Assembly (NCBI RefSeq): GCF_021991925.1
Contig: NZ_RXZI01000001.1
Location: 434,001 to 498,000, forward strand
DNA: 64,000 nucleotides
Source of the DNA: Sutcliffiella horikoshii
GTDB lineage: Bacteria; Bacillota; Bacilli; Bacillales; Bacillaceae_I
Direction: 5' to 3'
A program made the translations under genes and the position numbers. This document shows, piece after piece, positions 53,693-62,876 of the stretch; position 1 is the first letter of the stretch; every line of letters begins with the position of its first letter. The notes beneath the pieces are model-generated. The model was not told the origin of the DNA and did not search any database. It was given only the letters and a program-made list of their open reading frames with translations.

Positions 53693-54151
53693 ATGCCAAA
53701 CTTGGTAGAATATGTTCTTTTAGAACCGCTTAAGGCCGCACTGCAAAAAGAAACACTTGTTACAATAAGTACTGTAGATCATGAAAAAGGCGGACCGAAT
53801 GTCAGTGCAATCTCCTGGCTATATGCCCCTGATGAGAAATCCGTTCTACTTGCTGTCAATGCGGAATCTCGCATAGTGAAAAATGTGATACATAACAGCG
53901 AACTAGTGGTAAACCTGATGGCCAATGATTCCGTTTATGCCATTCATACCAAAGCAACTGTAAAAGTGGAGAAGCTGGAAGAGGTTCCTTTGAAATTGGC
54001 TTTATTACATCTTGAGGTAAAAGAAGTGCGGGATGTCATGTTTTATGGAGCTAAAATAAGTGTGGAGCCAAAGTTTGAAAAAACCTACGACATAGATGCG
54101 GCCAAAAAGTTGGATGATCAGGTAATGACGGCGATACGGAAGCATTCATAG
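53693..54151 (+). CDS. Pyridoxamine-phosphate-oxidase-like flavin-binding protein
   Basis: A 152-aa protein with the split-barrel fold of the PNPOx-like family: an N-terminal strand LVTISTVD then PNVSAISWLYA, and AESRIVKNV, typical flavin-contact regions. Such proteins bind FMN or F420 and often act in detoxification; no specific reaction can be assigned. GTGGGGGG stands before the ATG. Single gene, upstream of the 54-kb repeat array. Confidence 0.72.
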   Translation: MPNLVEYVLLEPLKAALQKETLVTISTVDHEKGGPNVSAISWLYAPDEKSVLLAVNAESRIVKNVIHNSELVVNLMANDSVYAIHTKATVKVEKLEEVPLKLALLHLEVKEVRDVMFYGAKISVEPKFEKTYDIDAAKKLDDQVMTAIRKHS

Positions 54152-54166
54152 GTGTTGATTGAAGGG

Positions 54167-54190
54167 TAGCAGGGAGACCTGCTATTTTTT
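54167..54190 (+). terminator. Terminator after the PNPOx-like gene
   Basis: TAGCAGG-GAGA-CCTGCTA followed by six T residues. Confidence 0.93.
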
Positions 54191-54237
54191 GTGGGGTTTG
54201 GAGTAAACGTCGATTTTCGGATGCATTTCGGAAAGTG

Positions 54238-54640
54238 GTGATAAGATATGTCTCGGGAATTCATGATATGTTTAGGGAATTCATGATATATTCTAAAATT
54301 TCATGATAAGTTTAGGAAATTCATGATAAATCCTAAAAATTCATGATATATCTCGGGAATTCATGATAAATCCTAAAAATTCATGATATATCTCGGGAAT
54401 TCATGATATAACCTAGAAATTCCGGATATCTCATGGAAATTCATGATAAAGCCCAATTCCGGATATCCCTCTGACGAGAATTCATGATATAACCTAGAAA
54501 TTCTAGATATTTCTCGAGAATTCATGATAAAACCCAGAAATTCCACAAATCCCTCTGTAAATCATGATACCTCCCAAAAATTGCGGAACCCCCTCTGTAA
54601 ATCATGATACCTCCCAAAAAATTCCGGAAATCTTGATAAA
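54238..54640. repeat. Phased direct-repeat array, 20-bp period (array 3)
   Basis: About 19 tandem units of 20 bp, consensus AATTCATGATATATCCTARR. Units begin at 54258, 54278 and every 20 bases to 54438; a 17-nt and a 24-nt unit then shift the phase by one base, and units resume at 54479 every 20 bases to 54619. Two types alternate, so there is also a 40-bp order; the blocks 54318-54357 and 54358-54397 are identical. The later half alternates TCATGATA with TCCGGAT-like units. It lies between two convergent genes, each with its own terminator. No gene fits inside. Confidence 0.9.
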
Positions 54641-54688
54641 CCCCTTCCCACACCAATTCCGACTCTCTGTCCTCTACCCCCAACCATT

Positions 54689-54729
54689 AAAAAAGCTGTC
54701 CAAGAGTGGAGTTCTCCCTCCAGGACAGC
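54689..54729 (-). terminator. Terminator after ylaJ
   Basis: GCTGTCC and GGACAGC with an inner TGGAG/CTCCA pairing; on the minus strand six T residues follow. Confidence 0.88.
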
Positions 54730-54737
54730 AATCAACG

Positions 54738-55367
54738 TTAGTTCTGTTTCACTTTCTTATTTCGCTCTTCATCCTTATAATGATTGGACTGATTTTGCTG
54801 TTTTTGTTCTAGTTGTTTTTCTTGATCGTCCGGGAGTTGAGGGTTGTTTTGCTCGGTCGGATTTGGTGCGGTAGGCTCTTTTAAGTCAATTGGAATCTCC
54901 GGCATAACCCGGCCTACGATTTCTGCCAGTTCTTCCATGATCCCCGTTAAAGGCCTGCCATTTTGGATATCCCTGCCCATCTCCTGTAACCTTACAAAGG
55001 AATCTGCATCTGCAAGGATGACAGCAGTTGCGCCGTATGGATCACTTTTTAAGCTTTCTGCAACAGAGTATTTAATGGTACTTACCCTTTCCCGATTTAA
55101 ATCGGAGTTCACATCGATTCCAACTACTGCATATGGACCTAATACTACAGCAGTCGCATCGTTTACATTTGGCACCCTCGTAGCCAATTCCACAAGATGG
55201 GCAGAAACTTCTTGTCCAGTTTTTCTATCTACCTGTACATCTGCAGAGTCCCTAACGTGGATGACCTGTGAGTTTTCTTTGTCATTTGAAATATTCCGCG
55301 TTTGATTGTTCATACAACCGGTAAGTGCCAAGGAAACAATGGCAGTCACTACTAAATATCTTTTCAA
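54738..55367 (-). CDS. ylaJ: YhcN/YlaJ family sporulation lipoprotein
   Basis: A 209-aa lipoprotein (lipobox LTGC, Cys about residue 18) with the YhcN/YlaJ domain (about 40-165, NDATAVVLGPYAVVGIDV), a family tied to spores and germination. The last 45 residues are rich in Pro, Gln, Asn and Lys. The start is TTG at 55367 with AAGGAGTG eight bases upstream. Size matches YlaJ of B. subtilis (208 aa). Confidence 0.92.
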   Translation of the reverse strand: MKRYLVVTAIVSLALTGCMNNQTRNISNDKENSQVIHVRDSADVQVDRKTGQEVSAHLVELATRVPNVNDATAVVLGPYAVVGIDVNSDLNRERVSTIKYSVAESLKSDPYGATAVILADADSFVRLQEMGRDIQNGRPLTGIMEELAEIVGRVMPEIPIDLKEPTAPNPTEQNNPQLPDDQEKQLEQKQQNQSNHYKDEERNKKVKQN

Positions 55368-55595
55368 TTTATTTCACTCCTTCTCTAGGATGATCCCATT
55401 TTCATCTGTCTTGATTTTATTGTTTATTTGTTCTTCTATCTTTATTCATTCCGACATATATTTTAACAACGGTCCGTCCCTCTTTTATGGTCAAGTAGTA
55501 ACACACTAATTGTATTGGGGCCATATACTGAAAGGGAGGATGCCTTGATTCACTCCAGAAAGACAATAGAAGGGCTGAGAGTAGGAGGCGGCAGG

Positions 55596-56924
55596 TTGGG
55601 TAAAATTTATGTATTAGATACGAATGTCCTGTTACAGGATCCATATGCAATTTATTCATTTGCAGATAATGAGGTAGTTATTCCTGCAGTAGTATTGGAA
55701 GAAGTGGATTCGAAAAAAAGATATATGGATGAAATAGGAAGGAATGCAAGGCAGGTTTCAAAGATCATCGATTCGCTAAGAGCAACAGGCAAGCTGCACG
55801 AAAAGATTCCATTGCACAATGGAGGCGCACTTCGCATTGAATTGAATCATCGCAGTTTTCATCAGCTGCAGGAAATATTTGTAGAAAAGACAAATGATAA
55901 TAGGATTCTTGCTGTGGCGAAAAATCTTTCTTTGGAAGAACAAACCAAAGAGGATGGCCGCTTAGTCATTTTGGTAAGTAAGGATGCGCTTGTCCGTGTG
56001 AAGGCGGATGCCATCGGATTGATTTCAGAGGACTTCCTCAACGATCGGGTTGTGGAAGTGGACCATATTTACAAAGGGTTTCTAGAGGTTTATGTACAGG
56101 CTGATACACTTAATGCTTTTTACCTAAAAGGGGAGATTGCTGTATCGGAGCTGGCTGACTCATCTTTTTATGCGAATCAGTTTATCATAATGAAGGATGC
56201 ACTTGGGGGTTCTGCTTCAGCCTTGGGCATTATTGATGCAACAGGAAGAAAAGTGAAAAAGCTGATTTTTGATCAGGACCATATATGGGGAATCAGACCG
56301 CGGAATGTACAACAAACAATGGCGTTTGAAATGCTACTTCGAACCGATATTCCATTGGTTACCTTGACGGGCAAGGCAGGAACGGGAAAAACTCTTCTGG
56401 CACTGGCTGCAGGGCTTATGCAAACGGAAGATTTGAATCGTTATAAAAAACTGCTAGTTGCCCGGCCAATCGTGCCGGTTGGAAAAGATATCGGATTTCT
56501 GCCAGGTGAAAAAGAGGAAAAATTACGACCTTGGATGCAACCAATATATGATAACTTGGAATATCTTTTCAATACAAAAAAGCCAGGGGAACTTGATGCG
56601 ATTTTGGCAGGGATGGGTTCCATTGAAGTGGAAGCACTGACGTATATAAGGGGAAGAAGCATACCGGAACAATTCATCATCATAGATGAAGCGCAGAACC
56701 TGACAAAGCATGAGGTCAAGACGATCCTGACAAGAGTGGGGGAGCGGAGTAAGATTGTCCTTATGGGAGATCCGGAACAGATTGATCATCCTTACCTTGA
56801 TGAATACAACAATGGATTAACCTATGTAGTGGAACGCTTCAAAGACCAAAAGCTCGCTGGGCATGTGAAGTTTGTTAAAGGTGAACGCTCCATGCTCGCA
56901 AAACTTGCTGCAGATCTATTATAA
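55596..56924 (+). CDS. ylaK: PIN-domain/PhoH-type ATPase (PhoH2, YlaK)
   Basis: A toxin-like PIN ribonuclease domain (about 1-150, YVLDTNVLLQDP) fused to a PhoH helicase-like ATPase (about 230-442): Walker A GKAGTGKTLLALAAG and Walker B FIIIDEAQNLT. PhoH2 proteins unwind and cut RNA in vitro. Two earlier starts (TTG 55515, TTG 55545) are in frame. AGGAGG at 55583 lies 7 bases before the TTG at 55596. That start gives 442 aa, the length of B. subtilis YlaK. Confidence 0.93.
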   Translation: MGKIYVLDTNVLLQDPYAIYSFADNEVVIPAVVLEEVDSKKRYMDEIGRNARQVSKIIDSLRATGKLHEKIPLHNGGALRIELNHRSFHQLQEIFVEKTNDNRILAVAKNLSLEEQTKEDGRLVILVSKDALVRVKADAIGLISEDFLNDRVVEVDHIYKGFLEVYVQADTLNAFYLKGEIAVSELADSSFYANQFIIMKDALGGSASALGIIDATGRKVKKLIFDQDHIWGIRPRNVQQTMAFEMLLRTDIPLVTLTGKAGTGKTLLALAAGLMQTEDLNRYKKLLVARPIVPVGKDIGFLPGEKEEKLRPWMQPIYDNLEYLFNTKKPGELDAILAGMGSIEVEALTYIRGRSIPEQFIIIDEAQNLTKHEVKTILTRVGERSKIVLMGDPEQIDHPYLDEYNNGLTYVVERFKDQKLAGHVKFVKGERSMLAKLAADLL

Positions 56925-56936
56925 TAATTTCCGAAC

Positions 56937-56970
56937 AAAAAATAGTGCCGCAGTTATTTGCGGCACTATT
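56937..56970 (-). terminator. Terminator between ylaK and ylaL
   Basis: AATAGTGCCGCA and TGCGGCACTATT form a 12-bp perfect stem. The T tract is good only on the minus strand (ylaL side). Confidence 0.88.
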
Positions 56971-56989
56971 GCGGAATCCTTACAAGCAA

Positions 56990-57490
56990 TTACTTTACAA
57001 TAATTTTATGAATATGGGTCAAAGGGGCATCTTGGTTGGATCCATCCTCAAAGTACGCATGAACAGGTCCATTTTCCTTTAGCGGCTTTCCGTTTTTGGA
57101 AAAGGCCAATATCATTTCTTGAGCTGTGGGGATATCCACTTCCAATTCCCTTCCTTGACCGACAAACACTACCTTTGAAGAATCCGATTGAGGTTCGGCA
57201 TTATGCAGAAATGGCCCAAACTTAATTCCGAATGTCCCGTTTAAAAGCTTTTCCTTTTCAAACTTTCGCTCTGACTTCAATGTTGGTGGGTAGATGGCGC
57301 CTTCCCTGATCTCACGTTCCCAATGCTTGGATACCGCTTTTGTATATTCCTCGAGTTCGTCCTTTTTTTCGTGCGTTTCTTCTGCGAAATATGTATCTAA
57401 ATCAATCCTTCTATCGTCAAAGATCCATACACCTGGATCAAGCGTTATTGAAAAATTGACCTTGCCTTCTATTCTGATGATATTTTCCAT
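56990..57490 (-). CDS. ylaL: YlaL-like protein
   Basis: A 166-aa soluble protein with no signal peptide. The segments RIEGKVNFSITLDPGVWIFD and GPVHAYFEDGSN look strongly conserved and I relate them to YlaL of B. subtilis, which holds the same position; function unknown. The frame is open to 57550, but AGAGGGGGA fits the ATG at 57490. Confidence 0.75.
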   Translation of the reverse strand: MENIIRIEGKVNFSITLDPGVWIFDDRRIDLDTYFAEETHEKKDELEEYTKAVSKHWEREIREGAIYPPTLKSERKFEKEKLLNGTFGIKFGPFLHNAEPQSDSSKVVFVGQGRELEVDIPTAQEMILAFSKNGKPLKENGPVHAYFEDGSNQDAPLTHIHKIIVK

Positions 57491-57623
57491 GTTGTCCCCC
57501 TCTTGTGTAATCCTTTTCATTATTATATAACTTGTATGTTTTTTTGTCATGTTCTCGGGGAATCTATTGGTAGATTATATCATCAGAGGTTGAATGACCC
57601 TTGATAAAGAAGGATGTGGGAGA

Positions 57624-58553
57624 ATGGCATGCAGAAGTGAGGAAATATTGGATGCGTTGGTCAAGGAAGCGAGAAAGGTCTCTTTTGAAGGGAAAGTGGC
57701 AAATTACATACCTGCACTACAAAAAGAAAGTCCCGATCACTTGTCTTGTGCATTGGTTTACCCGGATGGGGACTGCTTTTCCGCTGGAGATATACAACGG
57801 AAATTCACTCTCCAAAGCATATCAAAAATAATTACACTTGCAATAGTGCTCATGGATTATGGGCCAGAGCATGTTTTTCATAGAGTTGGGATGGAACCAA
57901 CAGGAGATCCCTTTAATTCCATTATTAAGCTTGAAACTTCTTCAAAGGCCAAACCATTAAATCCAATGATAAATGCTGGGGCACTGGCTGTTACATCGAT
58001 GATCAAAGGATCTAATGCAGAGGAAAAAGTGGAATACATAATGGATTTTGTGAGAAAGCTCACCAATGAACCAGATATAGACTATTGTGAGGAGGTAGCA
58101 ATATCCGAATTCACAACATCTTTCTTAAATAGATCTTTATGTTTTTACATGAAAGGGGATGGAGTGATTCACGGTAATGTGGAAGAAATCATGGAGGTCT
58201 ATACGAAACAGTGTGCCATCCGGATGAATTGTCTTCAATTGGCAAGAATGGGGGTGGTCTTTGCAATGGATGGGCTTAATCCTGTAACGAACGAGCAGGT
58301 CATGCCGAAAGAAGTAGCAAGGATCTGTAAAACGTTTATGGTAACATGCGGGATGTATAATGCCTCTGGAGAATTTGCAATAAGGATTGGAATTCCGGCC
58401 AAAAGTGGAGTATCAGGGGGAATTATGGGATCTGTTCCGGGTAGAATGGGGATAGGCATATTCGGACCAGCTCTGAATGAAGTTGGAAACAGCCATACAG
58501 GGCTTAAACTCCTGGAATTACTACAGGATAAATATGATTTAAGCATGTTTTAA
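57624..58553 (+). CDS. glsA: Glutaminase, serine-dependent
   Basis: Hydrolyses glutamine to glutamate and ammonia. The 309-aa protein equals GlsA2 (YlaM) of B. subtilis in length. The beta-lactamase-like active site is Ser65-x-x-Lys68 (QSISK). Other family motifs are NPMINAGAL and the C-terminal GVSGGIMGSVPGRMG. An ATG-proximal AAGGATGTGGGAG supports the start at 57624; an earlier ATG at 57594 has none. ylaN follows 92 bases later. Confidence 0.95.
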   Translation: MACRSEEILDALVKEARKVSFEGKVANYIPALQKESPDHLSCALVYPDGDCFSAGDIQRKFTLQSISKIITLAIVLMDYGPEHVFHRVGMEPTGDPFNSIIKLETSSKAKPLNPMINAGALAVTSMIKGSNAEEKVEYIMDFVRKLTNEPDIDYCEEVAISEFTTSFLNRSLCFYMKGDGVIHGNVEEIMEVYTKQCAIRMNCLQLARMGVVFAMDGLNPVTNEQVMPKEVARICKTFMVTCGMYNASGEFAIRIGIPAKSGVSGGIMGSVPGRMGIGIFGPALNEVGNSHTGLKLLELLQDKYDLSMF

Positions 58554-58645
58554 TATACGGAACGGATCCTCCTTGCAATTTTTTTAAAATAACGATAAAA
58601 TTTATAGATAAGATAGGCAATTGTACGTAAACGGAGGGATCGATA

Positions 58646-58927
58646 TTGGCATCAGATATCGTGGTCGATCATCGTGATAAAGCTATTTCGCTTTTAAAAG
58701 CTGATTCAGATAAAATACTGAAACTTATTCAAGTCCAAATGGACAATCTTACCATGCCACAATGTCCATTGTACGAGGAAGTGCTGGACACGCAAATGTT
58801 CGGTTTGTCCCGAGAAATGGATTTTGCCGTTCGCTTAGGCTTGATTAGCGAAAAAGAGGGGAAAGATATCCTTTCCAAGCTGGAAAAGGAACTTTCTGCA
58901 CTTTATGAAGCCTGGGAAAAAAATTAA
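58646..58927 (+). CDS. ylaN: YlaN, Fur-linked iron protein (UPF0358)
   Basis: A 93-aa helical protein, the same length as B. subtilis YlaN, which is needed for growth at low iron. Work in B. subtilis and Staphylococcus aureus shows that YlaN binds Fe(II) and relieves Fur repression. Cys40 in MPQCPLYEE is a conspicuous conserved residue. The start is TTG at 58646, with GGAGGG upstream. A terminator follows, then the gap where B. subtilis has ftsW. Confidence 0.95.
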   Translation: MASDIVVDHRDKAISLLKADSDKILKLIQVQMDNLTMPQCPLYEEVLDTQMFGLSREMDFAVRLGLISEKEGKDILSKLEKELSALYEAWEKN

Positions 58928-58931
58928 TGAT

Positions 58932-58975
58932 AAAAACGCTCAATCAACTTTTAAAAAGTTGGTTGGGCGTTTTTA
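58932..58975 (+). terminator. Terminator after ylaN
   Basis: AAAAACGCTCAATCAACTT and AAGTTGGTTGGGCGTTTTT pair over about 19 bp with a few G-U or mismatched pairs. Confidence 0.9.
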
Positions 58976-58979
58976 TTAA

Positions 58980-59005
58980 AGGCTCTTTTCGTATACTTTG
59001 TTGGT
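58980..59005 (+). repeat. Second copy of the MITE-like left end
   Basis: GGCTCTTTTCGTATACTTTG then TTGG matches the left end at 7101 with one difference over 24 bases. After that the two loci diverge and no right end is found, so this copy is truncated or another member. The rest of the gap to 59287 is AT-rich with no gene. Confidence 0.5.
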
Positions 59006-59287
59006 TTTACATACTTACTACCCCACAGATATAAAGTTCTAAATTGTATTAAGTTTAATTGCCTACTTTTTAAAAGTAAGAGTTGTAATCCCTTAGTAAT
59101 GAAGCTTATAAAACTAATTAAACATGCAATAAATACTTATATAAGAAAATCGCATAATTCTACATAATTTACCTGAATAATAAGAAAAAGAGGAAAGTTA
59201 TCGAAAAATAATGTATAATGGCATATATAATTGATAAAATATTCTAAACTTTTCCAATGTGAGAAGTAGCTACTAGGGGGAGACAAT

Positions 59288-62200
59288 ATGACAAGAAAAA
59301 TTAATAAGGTCCTCGTTGCCAATCGCGGCGAGATCGCAATTCGTGTTTTTCGAGCATGTACAGAATTAAACATTCGCACAGTTGCTATTTACTCAAATGA
59401 AGATATCGGATCTTTTCATCGATACAAAGCAGATGAAGCGTATCTGGTAGGAGAAGGAAAAAAACCGATAGATGCCTATCTGGATATTGATGGAATCATT
59501 GAAATTGCAAAAGCAAATGATGTAGATGCCATACATCCTGGATATGGATTCCTTTCCGAGAACATCCATTTTGCCAAGAAGTGCGAAGAAGAAGGTATCA
59601 TCTTTATCGGACCAACATCCAAGCACCTCGATATGTTCGGGGACAAGGTGAAGGCAAGAACACAGGCCCAACTTGCCAACATTCCGGTAATTCCCGGTAC
59701 GGATGGACCTGTTCATTCATTGGATGAAGTGATGGATTTCGCGGCTACATATGGCTATCCTTTGATGATCAAAGCTGCCCTGGGTGGTGGAGGGCGTGGA
59801 ATGCGTATCGTCCGTAGCAAGTCCGAATTACGAGATTCTTTTGATAGGGCAAAATCGGAAGCGAAGGCCGCTTTTGGAAACGATGATGTTTATGTGGAGA
59901 AGTTAATTGAAAACCCAAAACATATCGAAGTTCAAATTCTTGGGGATCAGCACGGTGAAATCGTTCATTTATTTGAACGTGATTGCTCCATTCAAAGACG
60001 TCACCAAAAAGTCGTGGAAATTGCTCCAAGCGTATCCCTTACGGATGACTTGCGTGATCGGATTTGTCAGGCTGCAGTAGAATTAATGAAAAATGTGGAT
60101 TATATCAATGCAGGAACGGTTGAATTTCTAGTAGCTGGGGAAGAGTTTTATTTCATTGAAGTAAATCCAAGGGTCCAGGTGGAACACACTATTACCGAAA
60201 TGGTCACTGGAGTGGATATTGTTCAATCTCAAATCATGATTGCAGAAGGTCATGCCCTACATAGCAGCAAGCTTGGGATTCCTAAGCAAGAAGACATCCG
60301 CGTACATGGTTTTGCCATCCAGTCCCGTGTAACCACGGAGGATCCTTTGAATGGATTCATGCCTGATACTGGAAAAATCATGGCTTATCGTTCCGGTGGT
60401 GGATTTGGAGTTCGTTTGGATGCAGGAAATGGTTATCAAGGGGCAGTCATCACGCCTTATTATGACTCATTACTTGTGAAGCTTTCTACATGGGCGTTAA
60501 CTTTTGAACAGGCAGCTTCCAAAATGGAACGTAACTTGAAAGAATTCCGTATTCGTGGAATAAAGACGAATATCCCGTTCTTGGAAAATGTAGTGAAGCA
60601 TCCACAATTTATGAATGGGGAATATGATACGTCTTTTATTGATACCACTCCTGAACTTTTCGTGTTCCCAAAGCGAAAAGACCGCGGAACGAAGATGCTC
60701 TCTTATATCGGAACTGTGACCGTTAACGGATTCCCTGGGGTGGAAAAGAGGAAAAAACCAATTTTCACGAACCCAAGAATGCCTGATGTGTCAGGGATCG
60801 ATGAGGTGCCAAGAGGTACGAAACAAATCTTGGACGAGCGTGGAGCGGATGGATTGGTTAGATGGGTGAACGATCAGAAAGAAGTGTTACTGACAGATAC
60901 AACGTTCAGGGATGCTCACCAATCATTACTGGCTACTCGCCTCCGTACCAACGATATGAAACAGATTGCAGAGCCTACAGCAAAATTACTACCTAACCTT
61001 TTTTCCATGGAGATGTGGGGAGGGGCTACATTTGATGTTGCATATCGCTTCTTGAGTGAAAATCCGTGGGACCGACTTCTTACACTACGTGAAAAGGCAC
61101 CGAATGTCCTATTCCAGATGCTGCTTCGTGCGTCCAATGCAGTTGGTTATAAAAACTACCCTGATAACCTGATTAAGGAGTTTGTAGAAAAATCAGCTTA
61201 TGCAGGAATCGATGTTTTCCGTATCTTTGACAGCTTAAACTGGGTGAAAGGCATGACATTAGCTATTGATGCTGTGCGAGATTCAGGGAAATTGGCGGAA
61301 GCGGCAATTTGTTATACAGGAGACATCAATGATCCAAGCAGAACAAAGTATGATTTGCAATATTATTGTGATATGGCGAAAGAGTTAGAGCGAAGCGGAG
61401 CACATATCCTTGCAATCAAAGATATGGCAGGTCTTTTGAAACCACAATCGGCATATCGTCTGATTTCTACATTAAAAGAGACGGTTGATATTCCAATCCA
61501 TCTTCATACCCATGATACAAGTGGCAATGGTATTTACATGTATGCGAAAGCAATCGAAGCGGGTGTAGATATTGTCGATGTTGCCGTCAGTTCCATGGCC
61601 GGACTGACATCACAGCCAAGTGCCAACTCCCTGTACTATGCGCTAGAAGAAACGAACCGTAAGCCAGATGTTTCTGTCAAAGCTTTGGAACAGCTCTCTC
61701 ACTATTGGGAGGATGTCAGAAAATACTATAGCGACTTCGAAAGCGGTATGAATAGTCCTCACTCCGAAGTATATATGCATGAAATGCCTGGAGGTCAATA
61801 CAGTAATCTCCAACAGCAGGCAAAAGCGGTAGGGTTAGGGGCTCGTTGGGAAGAAGTGAAAGAGATGTATCGCCGGGTTAATGATATGTTTGGTGATATT
61901 GTCAAAGTGACTCCATCTTCCAAAGTGGTAGGGGATATGGCATTGTTCATGGTTCAAAACAACCTTTCCGAACAGGATGTACTTGAAAAGGGTGAATCGG
62001 TCGATTTTCCGGACTCTGTCATCGAACTTTTTGAAGGGTATCTCGGTCAGCCGCACGGAGGGTTCCCTGAAGACCTTCAAAGGGTCATCCTGAAAGGGAA
62101 GTCACCGATAACCGTTAGACCAGGTGAGCTGTTGGACGATGTGAATTTTGAAGAGATTCGTGAGAAGCTTTTCGAAACACTTAATCGACAAGTGACAAGC

Positions 62201-62731
62201 CATGAGATGATTGCTTATGCGCTTTATCCGAAGGTATTTCTTGATTATCAGAAAAAATATGAACAATACGGAAATGTATCCGTTCTGGACACGCCGACCT
62301 TCTTCTTCGGTATGAGATTAGGAGAAGAAATTCAAGTTGAAATTGAACAAGGAAAAACCTTGATGGTGAAGCTTGTCTCAATTGGCCAACCACAAAAAGA
62401 TGGCACCCGCGTTGTCTACTTTGAATTAAATGGACAACCTCGTGAAGTGAACATCAAAGACGAGAGTGTTAAATCGGATGTTGTGTCCAAGCCTAAAATG
62501 GATGCAACAAACCCTACACATATTGGAGCAACCATGCCTGGAACCGTCATAAAGGTTCTCGTGGAAAAAGGTGAGAAAGTGTCCAAAGGAGATCACTTGA
62601 TGATCACCGAAGCCATGAAAATGGAAACGACTGTACAAGCGCCATTCAGCGGTACTGTAAAAGAAATTCACGCAGCGGCCGGTGAAGGCATAGCAACGGG
62701 AGATCTATTGATTGAGGTAGATAAAATTTAA
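59288..62731 (+). CDS. pycA: Pyruvate carboxylase
   Basis: Biotin enzyme converting pyruvate and bicarbonate to oxaloacetate, the main anaplerotic step. The 1147-aa protein holds a biotin carboxylase/ATP-grasp part (about 1-455, KAALGGGGRGMR), a carboxyltransferase TIM barrel (about 530-810, LLTDTTFRDAHQSLLATR), a tetramerisation region and a C-terminal biotin carrier domain with biotinyl Lys1111 (TEAMKMET). AGGGGGAGA stands before the ATG. In B. subtilis its activity is controlled by DarB and c-di-AMP; darB is at 13473. Single gene with its own terminator. Confidence 0.98.
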   Translation: MTRKINKVLVANRGEIAIRVFRACTELNIRTVAIYSNEDIGSFHRYKADEAYLVGEGKKPIDAYLDIDGIIEIAKANDVDAIHPGYGFLSENIHFAKKCEEEGIIFIGPTSKHLDMFGDKVKARTQAQLANIPVIPGTDGPVHSLDEVMDFAATYGYPLMIKAALGGGGRGMRIVRSKSELRDSFDRAKSEAKAAFGNDDVYVEKLIENPKHIEVQILGDQHGEIVHLFERDCSIQRRHQKVVEIAPSVSLTDDLRDRICQAAVELMKNVDYINAGTVEFLVAGEEFYFIEVNPRVQVEHTITEMVTGVDIVQSQIMIAEGHALHSSKLGIPKQEDIRVHGFAIQSRVTTEDPLNGFMPDTGKIMAYRSGGGFGVRLDAGNGYQGAVITPYYDSLLVKLSTWALTFEQAASKMERNLKEFRIRGIKTNIPFLENVVKHPQFMNGEYDTSFIDTTPELFVFPKRKDRGTKMLSYIGTVTVNGFPGVEKRKKPIFTNPRMPDVSGIDEVPRGTKQILDERGADGLVRWVNDQKEVLLTDTTFRDAHQSLLATRLRTNDMKQIAEPTAKLLPNLFSMEMWGGATFDVAYRFLSENPWDRLLTLREKAPNVLFQMLLRASNAVGYKNYPDNLIKEFVEKSAYAGIDVFRIFDSLNWVKGMTLAIDAVRDSGKLAEAAICYTGDINDPSRTKYDLQYYCDMAKELERSGAHILAIKDMAGLLKPQSAYRLISTLKETVDIPIHLHTHDTSGNGIYMYAKAIEAGVDIVDVAVSSMAGLTSQPSANSLYYALEETNRKPDVSVKALEQLSHYWEDVRKYYSDFESGMNSPHSEVYMHEMPGGQYSNLQQQAKAVGLGARWEEVKEMYRRVNDMFGDIVKVTPSSKVVGDMALFMVQNNLSEQDVLEKGESVDFPDSVIELFEGYLGQPHGGFPEDLQRVILKGKSPITVRPGELLDDVNFEEIREKLFETLNRQVTSHEMIAYALYPKVFLDYQKKYEQYGNVSVLDTPTFFFGMRLGEEIQVEIEQGKTLMVKLVSIGQPQKDGTRVVYFELNGQPREVNIKDESVKSDVVSKPKMDATNPTHIGATMPGTVIKVLVEKGEKVSKGDHLMITEAMKMETTVQAPFSGTVKEIHAAAGEGIATGDLLIEVDKI

Positions 62732-62752
62732 GAATTGAATACTACTGCTTGC

Positions 62753-62785
62753 AAACCCGAGAGTGATCCTGTCTCTCGGGTTTTA
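62753..62785 (+). terminator. Terminator after pycA
   Basis: AAACCCGAGAG and CTCTCGGGTTT form an 11-bp perfect stem followed by T residues. Confidence 0.95.
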
Positions 62786-62876
62786 TTATTTTTATATAAG
62801 GCTTGTTTTCCTCAGCCCATCTAAACTTTTCTTTATACCAATGCGCCACTATAATAATGGACGAGGTGACGTACTA

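Noticed and set aside
54238-54640. CRISPR array
   Set aside because: Units are contiguous 20-bp tandem copies with no unique spacers, and no cas genes are in the window.
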